Origin: Kaistella flava (ex Peng et al. 2021) | GTDB taxonomy: Bacteria; Bacteroidota; Bacteroidia; Flavobacteriales; Weeksellaceae | Direction: 5' to 3' | NCBI RefSeq assembly: GCF_015191005.1 | Contig: NZ_CP040442.1 | Span: 186,001-250,000 of the forward strand | Length of the DNA stretch: 64,000 nt | Notes under the pieces: generated by a model | What the model saw: only the letters and a program-made list of their open reading frames with translations | The model's database searches: none | Told to the model about the DNA's origin: nothing | In this document: positions 35,534 to 43,761 of the stretch, one piece after another | Position numbering within the stretch: position 1 is the first letter of the stretch | Layout: each line of letters starts with the position of its first letter | Program-made: the position numbers and the translations under genes

Positions 35534-37576
35534 TTATTGAATAATAAATTTCGCAGATTGCTGACCTGCTTTTAAAATATAAACTCCTTTTGGTAAGTTT
35601 TTAAGAATAATCTTATTGCTGTTTCTGAACGGTTGAGAAATTGTTTGAACTAATTTTCCACTGTAATCAAAAATCTGAGCAATTGCAATATTCGTTAAAT
35701 CTTTACCGGTAATGTTTAATTCTCCATTTTTAACTGGATTTGGATAAATCGTAAAATTGGATTTAGAAATCGTGTTTTCATTCGTTGCTAAACCTGCATA
35801 ACAAGTCCATTTCATATCGTCAATCGCGACTCTATCTTTTGTACTGGTATTTACTAAACTGATTTCTACGGTTCCTGAAACATTAAGCCCAGTAACCGTT
35901 GTAGTCATTTTAGTTGCACCGTATGGAATCGTTTTTCCGGTATCAATATCATTGATGAAGATTTTAAAAGTTCCTGTTCCTCCAGAATATTTTCTTAAAG
36001 TAGTTACTGTTAAATCACCAATTCCGTTCGGTGCAGACAAAGCGGTAAGGAAACCATCTCTAATTGTGATTGCTCTGCCATTAATCGTTTCATCGGTTCT
36101 GGAATCTTCTGAGGTCCAGGAAATTCCGTTGCTTGTCCAGTTGTAAGTAGAATAGGTCGCAGCAGAAGCTGGGATCGATTCAAAATTCTCATCACCGCAG
36201 TTTAAACCAATTGCAAGAGTGGTTGCTGTTACCGAATTACTCATTGGAGAAGCGTTTCCGGCAGCATCTTTCGCAACGACATAAATCGTATAAGTTGTAG
36301 AAGGATCTAGGTTGGCAATATTAGAATTGGTAGAAGTCGTAGAACCCATTAATTGTCCATTTACATACATATCATAAGAAGCAACTTCAACATTATCTGT
36401 TGCAGCAGTCCAGCTTATTGCGATATTGTTTGTGCCTACTGAACCTAAAGTTAAATTCGTTGGTGCAGTTGGTGCTTCGTTATCGATTAAAGTTGTACCT
36501 GATACCGTGTTACTTTGTGGAGACACATTTCCTGCAGCATCCGAAGCAATGACATAGAAATTGTAAGCTGTTCCCTGAGTCAATCCAGAAACTGTTACAG
36601 CGTTGGTGCTGGAGTTCATGTGAAAAGTACCGTTAACATATACTTTATAATAAGCTACGCCAATATTATCTGTTGAGGCAGTCCAGGTTAAATTAGCGGA
36701 CGCAGTAGAAATCGAATTTAAAACTAAATTAGTTGGAGTAGAAGGGTTTTCGTTATCAATAACTTGCGTTCCCCATATTGTTTGAATCCATTCTGGATGA
36801 TCGATAAAAGGATTTCTGTTTTTTTGGAAAACGTATGAGGCGTTGTTACGCACAATTTCTGCTGGCGAAACTGGATCTTGAGCGGCCCAGGTTAACAGCA
36901 CATTTTTCTCCCATTCTGTTAAACCTGGATAAGTGGTGTTTCCTAACATTCCTCCTGAAGAAAATCCTGAAAGTTTACTTTCATATCGGGTTACAAAATA
37001 AAAAATCATTCTGGCGATATCACCTTTGAATTCGTCAATAGGTTCGCACACTGTTCCTGTATAACCAGTTGAAGTACTTGGTCCAACTTTAGTTCCGTTT
37101 TTTGACGTAAATGCAGCATTAGTCACTTTACCAAAAGGGTAGTTGCTTCTCATTCCATTTACCTTTCCGTCGGTTGGACGAATGAAATGAATATCAGAAA
37201 CCATAGGTGCTTTACTTCCAAAGAAACTTTGTGGTACGACGTGTTCTCTGTTATAGCAATCTCCTTCTGAACTGTAATTTCCACATTTCTTAATACCGTG
37301 TCGGAAATTATAAGGATCTGTACCGTTTGGATTTTCCGAGTACATGTCTAAAACACTTCCGTCATTTTCATAAAAACTATCGGTGTCTGTTGTAGGATAA
37401 CCATTGTACAATCCATTGTAACCGTTGTCTATAGCGCCGGCTGAAATAATTGCGCTGAGTTTTGTTTTTAAAGCGGCACCGGTTAAACCAGTTGTGCCAT
37501 CATAATAAGTGGCAGGAGCTTGTGCTAATGTTAACGAAAACATAAAGCCAAGCAAAAGAGTAGTTAACTTTTTCAT
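35534..37576 (-). CDS. secreted endonuclease I with two FN3 domains and a T9SS sorting domain
   Basis: The protein has 680 residues from ATG at 37576 (MKKLTTLLLGFMFSLTLAQ, signal peptide); upstream in-frame codons have no signal function. The endonuclease I domain (about 20-290) contains CYNREHVVPQSFFG, the likely catalytic His motif. Two fibronectin type III repeats follow (starting STPTNLVLNSIS and APTAPTNLTLGSV), then a beta-sandwich-like region. The C-terminal type A T9SS signal has YPNPVKNGELNI and KGVYILKAGQQSAKFIIQ. It should be exported to the surface or medium to degrade nucleic acids. It is paralogous to the next gene. Confidence 0.92.
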   Translation of the reverse strand: MKKLTTLLLGFMFSLTLAQAPATYYDGTTGLTGAALKTKLSAIISAGAIDNGYNGLYNGYPTTDTDSFYENDGSVLDMYSENPNGTDPYNFRHGIKKCGNYSSEGDCYNREHVVPQSFFGSKAPMVSDIHFIRPTDGKVNGMRSNYPFGKVTNAAFTSKNGTKVGPSTSTGYTGTVCEPIDEFKGDIARMIFYFVTRYESKLSGFSSGGMLGNTTYPGLTEWEKNVLLTWAAQDPVSPAEIVRNNASYVFQKNRNPFIDHPEWIQTIWGTQVIDNENPSTPTNLVLNSISTASANLTWTASTDNIGVAYYKVYVNGTFHMNSSTNAVTVSGLTQGTAYNFYVIASDAAGNVSPQSNTVSGTTLIDNEAPTAPTNLTLGSVGTNNIAISWTAATDNVEVASYDMYVNGQLMGSTTSTNSNIANLDPSTTYTIYVVAKDAAGNASPMSNSVTATTLAIGLNCGDENFESIPASAATYSTYNWTSNGISWTSEDSRTDETINGRAITIRDGFLTALSAPNGIGDLTVTTLRKYSGGTGTFKIFINDIDTGKTIPYGATKMTTTVTGLNVSGTVEISLVNTSTKDRVAIDDMKWTCYAGLATNENTISKSNFTIYPNPVKNGELNITGKDLTNIAIAQIFDYSGKLVQTISQPFRNSNKIILKNLPKGVYILKAGQQSAKFIIQ

Positions 37577-37779
37577 AATCTTAAATATAAAATTGGAGGG
37601 CAAAGGTAAAAAAAAATAGTAAAAAAAAGGGTTTTTCATAAAATACCTCTGTTTTTTATGTTTTTCGAAATAATAAAGTGAATTTAGTGAGGTATTTAAT
37701 TTTATTGGAACAAATAAAATGATTTTAATAAAATTAAAATGAAGTTTAACCATGAGTTGAAAAGTATCTCACTAAAAAA

Positions 37780-37819
37780 CAACAAAAAACCGATGTGAGA
37801 CATCGGTTTTTGTTGTTTT
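37780..37819. terminator. strong hairpin between the two nuclease genes
   Basis: Stem AACAACAAAAAACCGATG/CATCGGTTTTTTGTTGTT-like, nearly perfect. It lies 17 bases after the stop of the gene at 37836 on the minus strand. Symmetric A and T tracts would allow function in both directions. Confidence 0.8.
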
Positions 37820-37835
37820 AGCATTTTTTGTAAAA

Positions 37836-38954
37836 TTATTCTACAATGAATTTTACAGCTTGCGAGTTTGTTTTCAAAATATAAACTCCTTTTGTTTGAT
37901 CTTTAAGAATAATCTTATTTGAATTTTTAAAATTCTGATTAACAGTTTGAATTAGTTTTCCATCCATAGAATAGATCTGAACATTTGAAACCTCTTCTAA
38001 ACCATAACCAGAAAGATGCAATTGTCCGTTTCTTACTGGATTAGGATATACAGAAAGTGTTTTTTTGAATGCAGCAACATCAGTGGTAGAAAGGGTAGAA
38101 GTCCAAATCATATTCACCCATTCCGGATGATCGATGAAAGGGTTTCTGTTACTCTGTCTTGCATAAACGGCGTTGTTTCTATCAATTTCTTTCAGAGAAA
38201 CAGGATCTTGAGCTGCCCACTTTAATAGTAAATTAATATACCATTGTTTGTAACCTCTGTCAACAGTTCCGTCTAAGGGGTTTTCGGCACTTTGAAAAGG
38301 TGCAAATGAAGCCAGTTTATCTTGGTATCTCGTAATGAAATAAAGATGCATTCTGGCAAAATCTCCTTTAAATTCATCAATCGGTTCGAAAATCGTTCCG
38401 TTGTATCCTGGGAAATTAGAGCTTCCGATTTTAGTTCCATTGGTAGAAGTCCAAGTTGGTGTACTGGTTTCTCCATAAGGGAAATTTCCCCGTCTGCTGT
38501 TGACGTAATAATCAGAAGGCACTACAAAATGACCATCATTCGCCATAGGGACTTGAGTTTGTCCACCAAAGTAACTTTTTGGTAAGGAATGTTCTCTATT
38601 ATAGCAGAAACCTTCGTTGTTTTGGTTTTGAGATCCGCATTGGTTTCCACCATTAGCAGGCGAACCAATTATGTATTCGTAAGCATCCGGACCAGCTGGT
38701 CTTTCAGAGTACATATCGAGCAATGTACCGTTCTTTTCGTAGTATTTATCGACATCTGACGTCGCGTAAGTAATCCACAATCCGCCGTAACCTAAGTCCT
38801 GTGCGCCATTAGCTTCAGAAATGATTGTGTTTAACTTTGTTTTCAAAGCATATCCCGTCAATCCGGCAGTTCCGTCATAATATCCAGTGGGAATCTGTGC
38901 AAAGGAAGAACTTGTAACCGTCGCTGCAAGTAAAAAAGTAAAGAGTTTTTTCAT
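37836..38954 (-). CDS. secreted endonuclease I with T9SS sorting domain
   Basis: The 372-residue protein has a signal peptide (MKKLFTFLLAATVTSSSFAQ), an endonuclease I domain with CYNREHSLPKSYFGG and NPFIDHPEWVNMIW, and directly a type A C-terminal domain (YPNPVRNGQLHLSG, KGVYILKTNSQAVKFIVE). It lacks the FN3 repeats of its neighbour at 35534. The two encode clearly related nuclease domains, so this looks like a tandem duplication with domain gain or loss. Confidence 0.93.
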   Translation of the reverse strand: MKKLFTFLLAATVTSSSFAQIPTGYYDGTAGLTGYALKTKLNTIISEANGAQDLGYGGLWITYATSDVDKYYEKNGTLLDMYSERPAGPDAYEYIIGSPANGGNQCGSQNQNNEGFCYNREHSLPKSYFGGQTQVPMANDGHFVVPSDYYVNSRRGNFPYGETSTPTWTSTNGTKIGSSNFPGYNGTIFEPIDEFKGDFARMHLYFITRYQDKLASFAPFQSAENPLDGTVDRGYKQWYINLLLKWAAQDPVSLKEIDRNNAVYARQSNRNPFIDHPEWVNMIWTSTLSTTDVAAFKKTLSVYPNPVRNGQLHLSGYGLEEVSNVQIYSMDGKLIQTVNQNFKNSNKIILKDQTKGVYILKTNSQAVKFIVE

Positions 38955-39085
38955 TATGAAATAATAATTAAAGTAAATTTTAAAAAATAAAAATCATCCT
39001 TTTAGAAATACAGGAAAGGGATGAAAATCAACGCAACTGCATATATAAAAAGGAAGTCAAAGTTAAATAAAATAATACAGAAATA

Positions 39086-40297
39086 TTAATCCGCTTTGAA
39101 ATGCGTTTTATTGACCTTTGAAAAAAGCCATGCGACCACGATACCAAAGATTCCGGCGGTGGCAGTTACAATGAAATAATTACTGATATTGATTCGAACA
39201 GGAAATGGCAAATCGGTATTCGATCCAGCTTTGAAAAAACCAGTGTTAATTTGAATATAACAAATAATTGTTCCCAAAACCAATCCGCAGATAATCCCGA
39301 AAAACACAATTAAAAGTCCGGTATAGAAATAAATATTTCGCAACGACTTCATGTTCATTCCCAGGGACATAAGTGATTTAGCCTGTTCTTTTTTATCGAG
39401 CTGTAAAATAATAATGGCGCCCGCTAAATTAAAAGTCGTAATGAAAATTACCAGAGCAAAAATCAAATAGATAAACAGTTTTTCGGTGTTGATCATTTTC
39501 CAGAAAGCAGCATTTTCTTCTTTCTTGGTTTTTAACTCATAATCGCTGCCCAATAACTTCGAAAGTTGGTCTTTAACCTCATCCGCTTTTTCGGGATTTT
39601 TTAATTTAATAACGATTTGATAAGCGGAGTTTTTAGGTAACTTCAAAAGTTCCTGAGCTAACTCAATTGGCGAAATAATCGTATTGTCGAGTTGGTCATT
39701 TCCAGGAAAAATCCCCGAAACATAAATATCTCTTTTGGTAAAAATATCTTCTTCCTTACTGATTATTCCGGTACCCGGTTTGGGCATCAGAATCGTGGCA
39801 TAATCAGCTCCTTCACCAACAGGAATCGTCAGTCGGTTATCAAGTTTGTTTTCCATCAACACTTCGTTGGAAAATTTAAAACTCGGATAAGTACCGTATA
39901 AAATATTCTTGTTAATTGGGTTAACAAAGATATAAGCAGAATCGACTCCACGCAGATTGGCAATATCACCATTTTCCCGAAAACGAAGGTATGCTTTCTC
40001 TTCGATCACTTTCGAATAGTGAGCAATCTCTTTATTCTGACCAATGATTTTAGTGGCTTTATCGATATTCGGCAGCACTTTTCCTTTGGTGCTTTTAACC
40101 GTAATGTCAGCGTGCAAATTCGTAATCAAATCCTGATTAAGATCCTCTAAACCCGAAAAAACAGAGATGATGATAAACATCGCTGCCACCGCAACCAGCA
40201 TCGCCACTGCAGCCAGCCACGTAATAAAAGTGACGGCCGTACTTCCTTTTCTAGCCAGAAGATAGCGTGTAGCAATATAAAATGCAGTGTTTTTCAA
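39086..40297 (-). CDS. ABC transporter permease, LolC/LolE (FtsX/MacB) family
   Basis: The 403-residue protein has an N-terminal membrane segment (AVTFITWLAAVAMLVAVAAM), a large periplasmic domain and three C-terminal membrane segments (from about 270). LLARKGSTAVTFITWLA near the start is the LolC/E signature. In lipoprotein release systems such proteins extract lipoproteins from the inner membrane. The predicted start is TTG at 40297; no ATG in frame gives the conserved N-terminus. rbfA ends 24 bases upstream. Confidence 0.87.
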   Translation of the reverse strand: MKNTAFYIATRYLLARKGSTAVTFITWLAAVAMLVAVAAMFIIISVFSGLEDLNQDLITNLHADITVKSTKGKVLPNIDKATKIIGQNKEIAHYSKVIEEKAYLRFRENGDIANLRGVDSAYIFVNPINKNILYGTYPSFKFSNEVLMENKLDNRLTIPVGEGADYATILMPKPGTGIISKEEDIFTKRDIYVSGIFPGNDQLDNTIISPIELAQELLKLPKNSAYQIVIKLKNPEKADEVKDQLSKLLGSDYELKTKKEENAAFWKMINTEKLFIYLIFALVIFITTFNLAGAIIILQLDKKEQAKSLMSLGMNMKSLRNIYFYTGLLIVFFGIICGLVLGTIICYIQINTGFFKAGSNTDLPFPVRINISNYFIVTATAGIFGIVVAWLFSKVNKTHFKAD

Positions 40298-40321
40298 AAG
40301 AAAATAACGTTTTACAACAGA

Positions 40322-40684
40322 TTAAAGGATCGGATTATCACCTTCGCCTCTCAATTCTTTTTCAATTTTTTCAACGTCGTCCAAAGTCGTATCCAGGTAG
40401 AAATTCAATTCCGGAATAATCCGAACTTGTTTCCCCATTTTCTGTCCGATAAAGTTTCGGTAAGCAGCTTTATTAACCAGAATTTCCTTCATAATTTCTT
40501 TACGGAATTCTGCTGGGAAAATACTCAGGTAGATTTTTGCAATACTTAAATCAGCCGTTACTTTCACATCAGAAACGGTGATTAGAAAAGATTGTTTGCT
40601 TTCTGAAGCCTGTTTGCGGAAAAATTCAGCAAAATCTTCTTGTATAATTTGGGCGACTTTTTTTTGTCTGTTGCTTTCGTTCAT
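40322..40684 (-). CDS. rbfA: ribosome-binding factor A
   Basis: The 120-residue protein has a KH-like fold with VAQIIQEDFAEFF near the N-terminus and FRKEIMKEILVNKAAYRNFI then RIIPELNFYLDTTLDD, typical of RbfA. It assists late 30S subunit maturation at 16S rRNA. A TAAATTTG box lies just upstream of the ATG on the minus strand. Confidence 0.93.
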   Translation of the reverse strand: MNESNRQKKVAQIIQEDFAEFFRKQASESKQSFLITVSDVKVTADLSIAKIYLSIFPAEFRKEIMKEILVNKAAYRNFIGQKMGKQVRIIPELNFYLDTTLDDVEKIEKELRGEGDNPIL

Positions 40685-40719
40685 GGCGCAAATTTACTAC
40701 TTTTGTTTGAATTATTGGG

Positions 40720-40849
40720 GCGTGCCCTTTTTTTACAGCACCAAAAAGGCCAACGCAAAAAAAGGTCGGTCTACGTGCAGTCGCTTTTTTCCGCCATCGC
40801 CAGGCCAGCCTCAGAAAAAGAGCTCCAACAATGCACTCCGCCCTCACGC
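40720..40849. ncRNA. candidate structured element with three-way junction
   Basis: A G+C-rich island between divergent rbfA and the epimerase gene. An outer stem GCGTG (40720-40724) pairs with CACGC (40845-40849). Inside are stem CCTTTTTTT (40726-40734)/AAAAAAAGG (40757-40765) and a second hairpin GTGCA (40775-40779)/TGCAC (40832-40836) continuing as GCTTTTT/AAAAAGAGC. The three nested pairings in a non-coding region suggest a folded RNA or a palindromic mobile repeat. Strand of activity is undecided; the pairings are shown for the plus strand. Confidence 0.5.
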
Positions 40850-40910
40850 AAACCCGATCCAATATTAAAAGCAGATATGATATTAGAAATAGAACAGAAA
40901 ATTTAAATTG

Positions 40911-40952
40911 ATCATCTATCATCCAACACCTAACATCCAACACCTCGCACCC
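40911..40952 (+). repeat. heptamer-period array abutting the epimerase ATG
   Basis: Six 7-base units (ATCATCT, ATCATCC, AACACCT, AACATCC, AACACCT, CGCACCC) end exactly at the base before ATG 40953. The core is nnCAYCn. It is the most regular of the start-codon arrays. Confidence 0.7.
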
Positions 40953-41351
40953 ATGAAAATAGAACACCTCGGAATCGCCGTAAAATCCTTATCAACCTCC
41001 GATGACTTATTCGCCAAACTATTAGGCAAAGAAAACTACAAGCAGGAATCTGTGGAAAGGGAAGGAGTCACCACTTCGTTCTATGAACTAGGAGAATCCA
41101 AAATCGAACTCCTCGAAGCTACCAATCCAGAAAGTCCCATCGCCAAGTTCCTGGACAAACGCGGCGAAGGAATTCACCACATCGCTTTTGGCGTCGAAAA
41201 TATCTACACCGAAATCGAACGATTAAAAGCTGCGGGATTCATTTTCATCTCCGAAGAACCCAAAGACGGCGCCGACAATAAACTGATCGTTTTCCTCCAT
41301 CCAAAATCCACCAACGGAATTTTAATAGAATTGTGTCAAGAGAAATCTTGA
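40953..41351 (+). CDS. mce: methylmalonyl-CoA epimerase
   Basis: The 132-residue glyoxalase-fold protein starts MKIEHLGIAVKSL. Metal ligands of the vicinal-oxygen-chelate fold are visible: H5, a Glu in SKIELLEA, H76 (IHHIAFGVENI) and Glu in LIELCQ. It interconverts the epimers of methylmalonyl-CoA in propionyl-CoA metabolism. ATG at 40953 is chosen over an upstream in-frame ATT/ATG region because the heptamer array ends there. Confidence 0.9.
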   Translation: MKIEHLGIAVKSLSTSDDLFAKLLGKENYKQESVEREGVTTSFYELGESKIELLEATNPESPIAKFLDKRGEGIHHIAFGVENIYTEIERLKAAGFIFISEEPKDGADNKLIVFLHPKSTNGILIELCQEKS

Positions 41352-41460
41352 AGAGCGAACCAAGTAAAAAGAACCAAGAATGGTGAATGCTGAATTTTTC
41401 AACCCACTCTTAAAAGCAAAGACGAAAGTAAAAAGAGCAATGTAATTATGTGCGCCCTTA

Positions 41461-41816
41461 GCTAAGTTTACGCCTTTGCGCCCTTAAAAGTTTCATCAAA
41501 AACATTCGAATTATAAAAGAATTCTTTTCGTCTTTGCGTTTAAAGAAAACGTCGAACAATATTCAGTACTTTGTTTTTTTAACAGCAAAAGACTCAAAAA
41601 CATTTTATCAGATAGCCCATCAAAAGGCTGCAAAAATTCAGAAGCACAATTCTTATACATTCTTATGCATTCTTTTTTTTTTTTACATTTTTCTTTTGTC
41701 TCTTTTGCGGTTTAAGAATTTCTTGCGCGCTTTGCTAAGTTTACGCCTTTGCGCCTTAAAAGCAGCATGAAAAACATTCGAATTGTAAAGGATTCTTTGC
41801 GCCTTTGCGTTTAAAA
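41461..41816. repeat. direct repeat of about 85 bp bracketing an inverted-pair element
   Basis: Copies at 41461-41545 and 41734-41816 share GCTAAGTTTACGCCTTTGCG, ACATTCGAATT, and CTTTGCGTTTAAA. Between them lies an inverted pair of the AACCACAAAAG family: forward TTTTTTTAACAGCAAAAGAC (41573) and reverse TTCTTTTGTCTCTTTTGCGG (41691). So one repeat type appears inserted in, or flanked by, another. The gap 41352-41928 has no credible gene. Confidence 0.65.
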
Positions 41817-41860
41817 AAAAAGTTTAGGCCAACTTTATCAGGAAAAACCTTAAAATAATT

Positions 41861-41889
41861 TTGATTTTTTAAAAAAAACGCTATTTTTG
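41861..41889 (+). promoter_or_regulatory. promoter of the CAU tRNA
   Basis: TTG at 41861-41863, 18 bases, then TATTTTTG at 41882-41889, matching the Bacteroidota TTG-N18-TAnnTTTG pattern. It lies 39 bases before the tRNA. Confidence 0.6.
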
Positions 41890-41928
41890 CAAACCAATTG
41901 AGACGGTATTTCTTCGGAAATAAAGTTA

Positions 41929-42002
41929 GGCCCTATAACTCAGCTGGTTAGAGTAGCTGACTCATAATCAGCAAGTCCCTGGTTCGAGCCCAGGTGGGGC
42001 CA
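41929..42002 (+). tRNA. tRNA with CAU anticodon (Met elongator or Ile2)
   Basis: The cloverleaf is complete: acceptor GGCCCTA/TGGGGCC, D arm CTCAGCTGGTTAGAG, anticodon stem GCTGA/TCAGC with loop CTCATAA (anticodon CAT), T arm CCTGG/CCAGG with loop TTCGAGC. No 3' CCA is encoded. CAU can be elongator Met or lysidine-modified Ile; I cannot separate these safely by eye, though this is not the initiator type. Confidence 0.92.
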
Positions 42003-42016
42003 CAATATTGGAATAG

Positions 42017-42049
42017 AAGCACTTACAGAAATGTAGGTGCTTTTTTTTT
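42017..42049 (+). terminator. terminator after the tRNA
   Basis: Stem GCACTTACA/TGTAGGTGC with loop GAAA, followed by nine T. It starts about 15 bases after the tRNA. Confidence 0.88.
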
Positions 42050-42074
42050 GCGTAAAATTGTTGTTAATAAACCA

Positions 42075-42368
42075 CTACGACAACATTTCCAACTGGCGGA
42101 AAACCGGAATTAATGATTTGCCTTTTTCAGACAAATTGTATTCGATATGCAAAGGTTTTAGTTGAACGGTTGTTTTTTCTAACAAACCCTGTTCTTCCAA
42201 TTCTTTTAAAGCCACTGCAATCGACTGTTTATTGGAACCTTCTATATCGCGCAACAGCGAACTGAACCTGACGGAACCATCAAGTGCAAGTTTGAAAATT
42301 TGAGGTTTCCATTTACCGGAAAGTAATTTTAATAATCCTTCTGCAGGACAGGAGTTTTCGTTTTCCAT
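42075..42368 (-). CDS. HxlR-family transcriptional regulator
   Basis: The 97-residue winged-helix protein has CPAEGLLKLLSGKWKPQIFK (7-26) with the conserved N-terminal Cys7 often used as a redox sensor. The wing and recognition helices lie around SLLRDIEGSNKQSIAVALKE. It is divergent from the DsbA-like gene at 42536 with a palindrome between them, so it probably controls that gene in response to electrophiles or oxidants. Confidence 0.9.
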   Translation of the reverse strand: MENENSCPAEGLLKLLSGKWKPQIFKLALDGSVRFSSLLRDIEGSNKQSIAVALKELEEQGLLEKTTVQLKPLHIEYNLSEKGKSLIPVFRQLEMLS

Positions 42369-42390
42369 TCTTTTGAGTAGTCATATTTTT

Positions 42391-42410
42391 CTGACTTATT
42401 GTGAAGTCAG
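42391..42410. promoter_or_regulatory. candidate HxlR operator
   Basis: CTGACTTATTGTGAAGTCAG is an inverted repeat with 7-base arms CTGACTT/AAGTCAG around ATTGTG. It sits 22 bases before the HxlR start and upstream of the divergent gene. Confidence 0.55.
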
Positions 42411-42535
42411 GTTAATTGGCGGACCTTTGCTTCAAAGTTAATCAATATATTAAGTACGACGAAAGCAATCACGCTGTTTTCATTTTAACTTTCTTATTTA
42501 AAAGTGATTGTGACAGTCAACAAAAAAATTCAATT

Positions 42536-43462
42536 ATGGAAAATACATTTAATAATCCACTCTTATGTGACCCTGAAACTGGGGTTTGTGAAATACCAAC
42601 CGTAGAAAAGGTGGCAGAAACCGAATTTGTTTCCAGTCAAACAAAACCTGTAAAAATCATTTACTTCACCGATCCTATTTGTTCTTCATGTTGGGGAATT
42701 GAACCTCAACTGCGAAAATTAAAACTGGAATACGGCGATCAGATTGAAATCGATTACCGAATGGGTGGACTTTTACCGGATTGGAAGTACAATAGTGGCG
42801 GAATCAGCAAACCGTCTGACGTGGCTCATCACTGGGACGAAGTAAGCGAATATTACGATATGCCGATTGATGGCGATCTGTGGCTTGAAGATCCGTTGAA
42901 TTCTTCATATCCGCCTTCTATTGCATTTAAAGCAGCACAGATGCAGGATGATGAGAAAGCGATTGCCTTTATGCGAACTTTGAGAGAAATGGTTTTTCTG
43001 GAAAAGAAAAATATTACGAAGTGGGAATATATGAGTCAGGCTGCCACGGAAAATGACCTGGATCCTGTAAAACTTAAAAAAGATTACGAAACACGGGCGA
43101 AAGATTTATTTCAGGCAGACTTAAGTTTGGCGCAAAACATGCGTGTGAGAGGTTTTCCTACCTTGTTTTTTATAGACGGTGAAAATAATCAGGAAATCGT
43201 TTACGGTTTCAGGCCGTATCAGGATTATGAAAATGCCGTTCTAAAAACTTTTCCAAGAGCAGTTAAAAAAGAATACGATCATTCATGGAGCGGCTTATTT
43301 GCAAAATATCTGACTTTGACAAAAACAGAATTTGCCGAATTATCAGGTTTATCAAAATCGGAAAGCGAAACTCTTTTAGAGCAACTGACTGACGAAGGAA
43401 AACTAATTCAAACAACGACAAAAAATGGAAATATGTGGACTCTTAAAAAAGCCACTGATTAA
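42536..43462 (+). CDS. DsbA-fold protein (FrnE/SpxH-like), no signal peptide
   Basis: The protein has 308 residues from ATG at 42536. The thioredoxin-like site is CSSC (C49, C52 in DPICSSCWGIEPQL), and MRVRGFPTLFFIDG near residue 200 is the cis-Pro strand. The helical insertion between them is typical of DsbA/FrnE proteins. The C-terminal part (from about 245) resembles a winged helix (TKTEFAELSGLSKSESETLL). Absence of a signal peptide suggests cytoplasmic thiol-disulfide work. It is probably regulated by the divergent HxlR protein. Confidence 0.85.
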   Translation: MENTFNNPLLCDPETGVCEIPTVEKVAETEFVSSQTKPVKIIYFTDPICSSCWGIEPQLRKLKLEYGDQIEIDYRMGGLLPDWKYNSGGISKPSDVAHHWDEVSEYYDMPIDGDLWLEDPLNSSYPPSIAFKAAQMQDDEKAIAFMRTLREMVFLEKKNITKWEYMSQAATENDLDPVKLKKDYETRAKDLFQADLSLAQNMRVRGFPTLFFIDGENNQEIVYGFRPYQDYENAVLKTFPRAVKKEYDHSWSGLFAKYLTLTKTEFAELSGLSKSESETLLEQLTDEGKLIQTTTKNGNMWTLKKATD

Positions 43463-43489
43463 TTACTTCTTTTTCTGTCAAAATATACA

Positions 43490-43526
43490 AAAGAGAATTT
43501 CCAAAAATGTGGGAGTTCTCTTTTTT
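43490..43526 (+). terminator. terminator after the DsbA-like gene
   Basis: Stem AAAGAGAA/TTCTCTTT with a longer loop, then TTTTTT. Confidence 0.65.
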
Positions 43527-43648
43527 GTTGGGTCATCAAATCAATCCATTTGGTCTAAATCAAAATGTTTATAAAGGTGCAAGTTTTTACTTTAATAATG
43601 TTTAATGAATTACAGATTGAACTGCGATCAAACGGTTTTTCTATTAAG

Positions 43649-43674
43649 TTAGAACCATGATGAAAAGGTTCTAA
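43649..43674. promoter_or_regulatory. hairpin or operator upstream of the MliC-like gene
   Basis: TTAGAACC (43649-43656) and GGTTCTAA (43667-43674) are perfect inverted arms about 90 bases before ATG 43762. The 299-base gap 43463-43761 otherwise holds only the terminator at 43490. Confidence 0.4.
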
Positions 43675-43761
43675 TTACCTATTTTGGCAATGTTCTTGTA
43701 TTGTATGGTGCCGACTTTTAAGTTTAAAATTATAGAAACTTTAAAAAAAACAATATTAAAA

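Noticed and set aside
41534..41770. 78-codon plus-strand frame
   Set aside because: Built from low-complexity repeats of the dispersed families.
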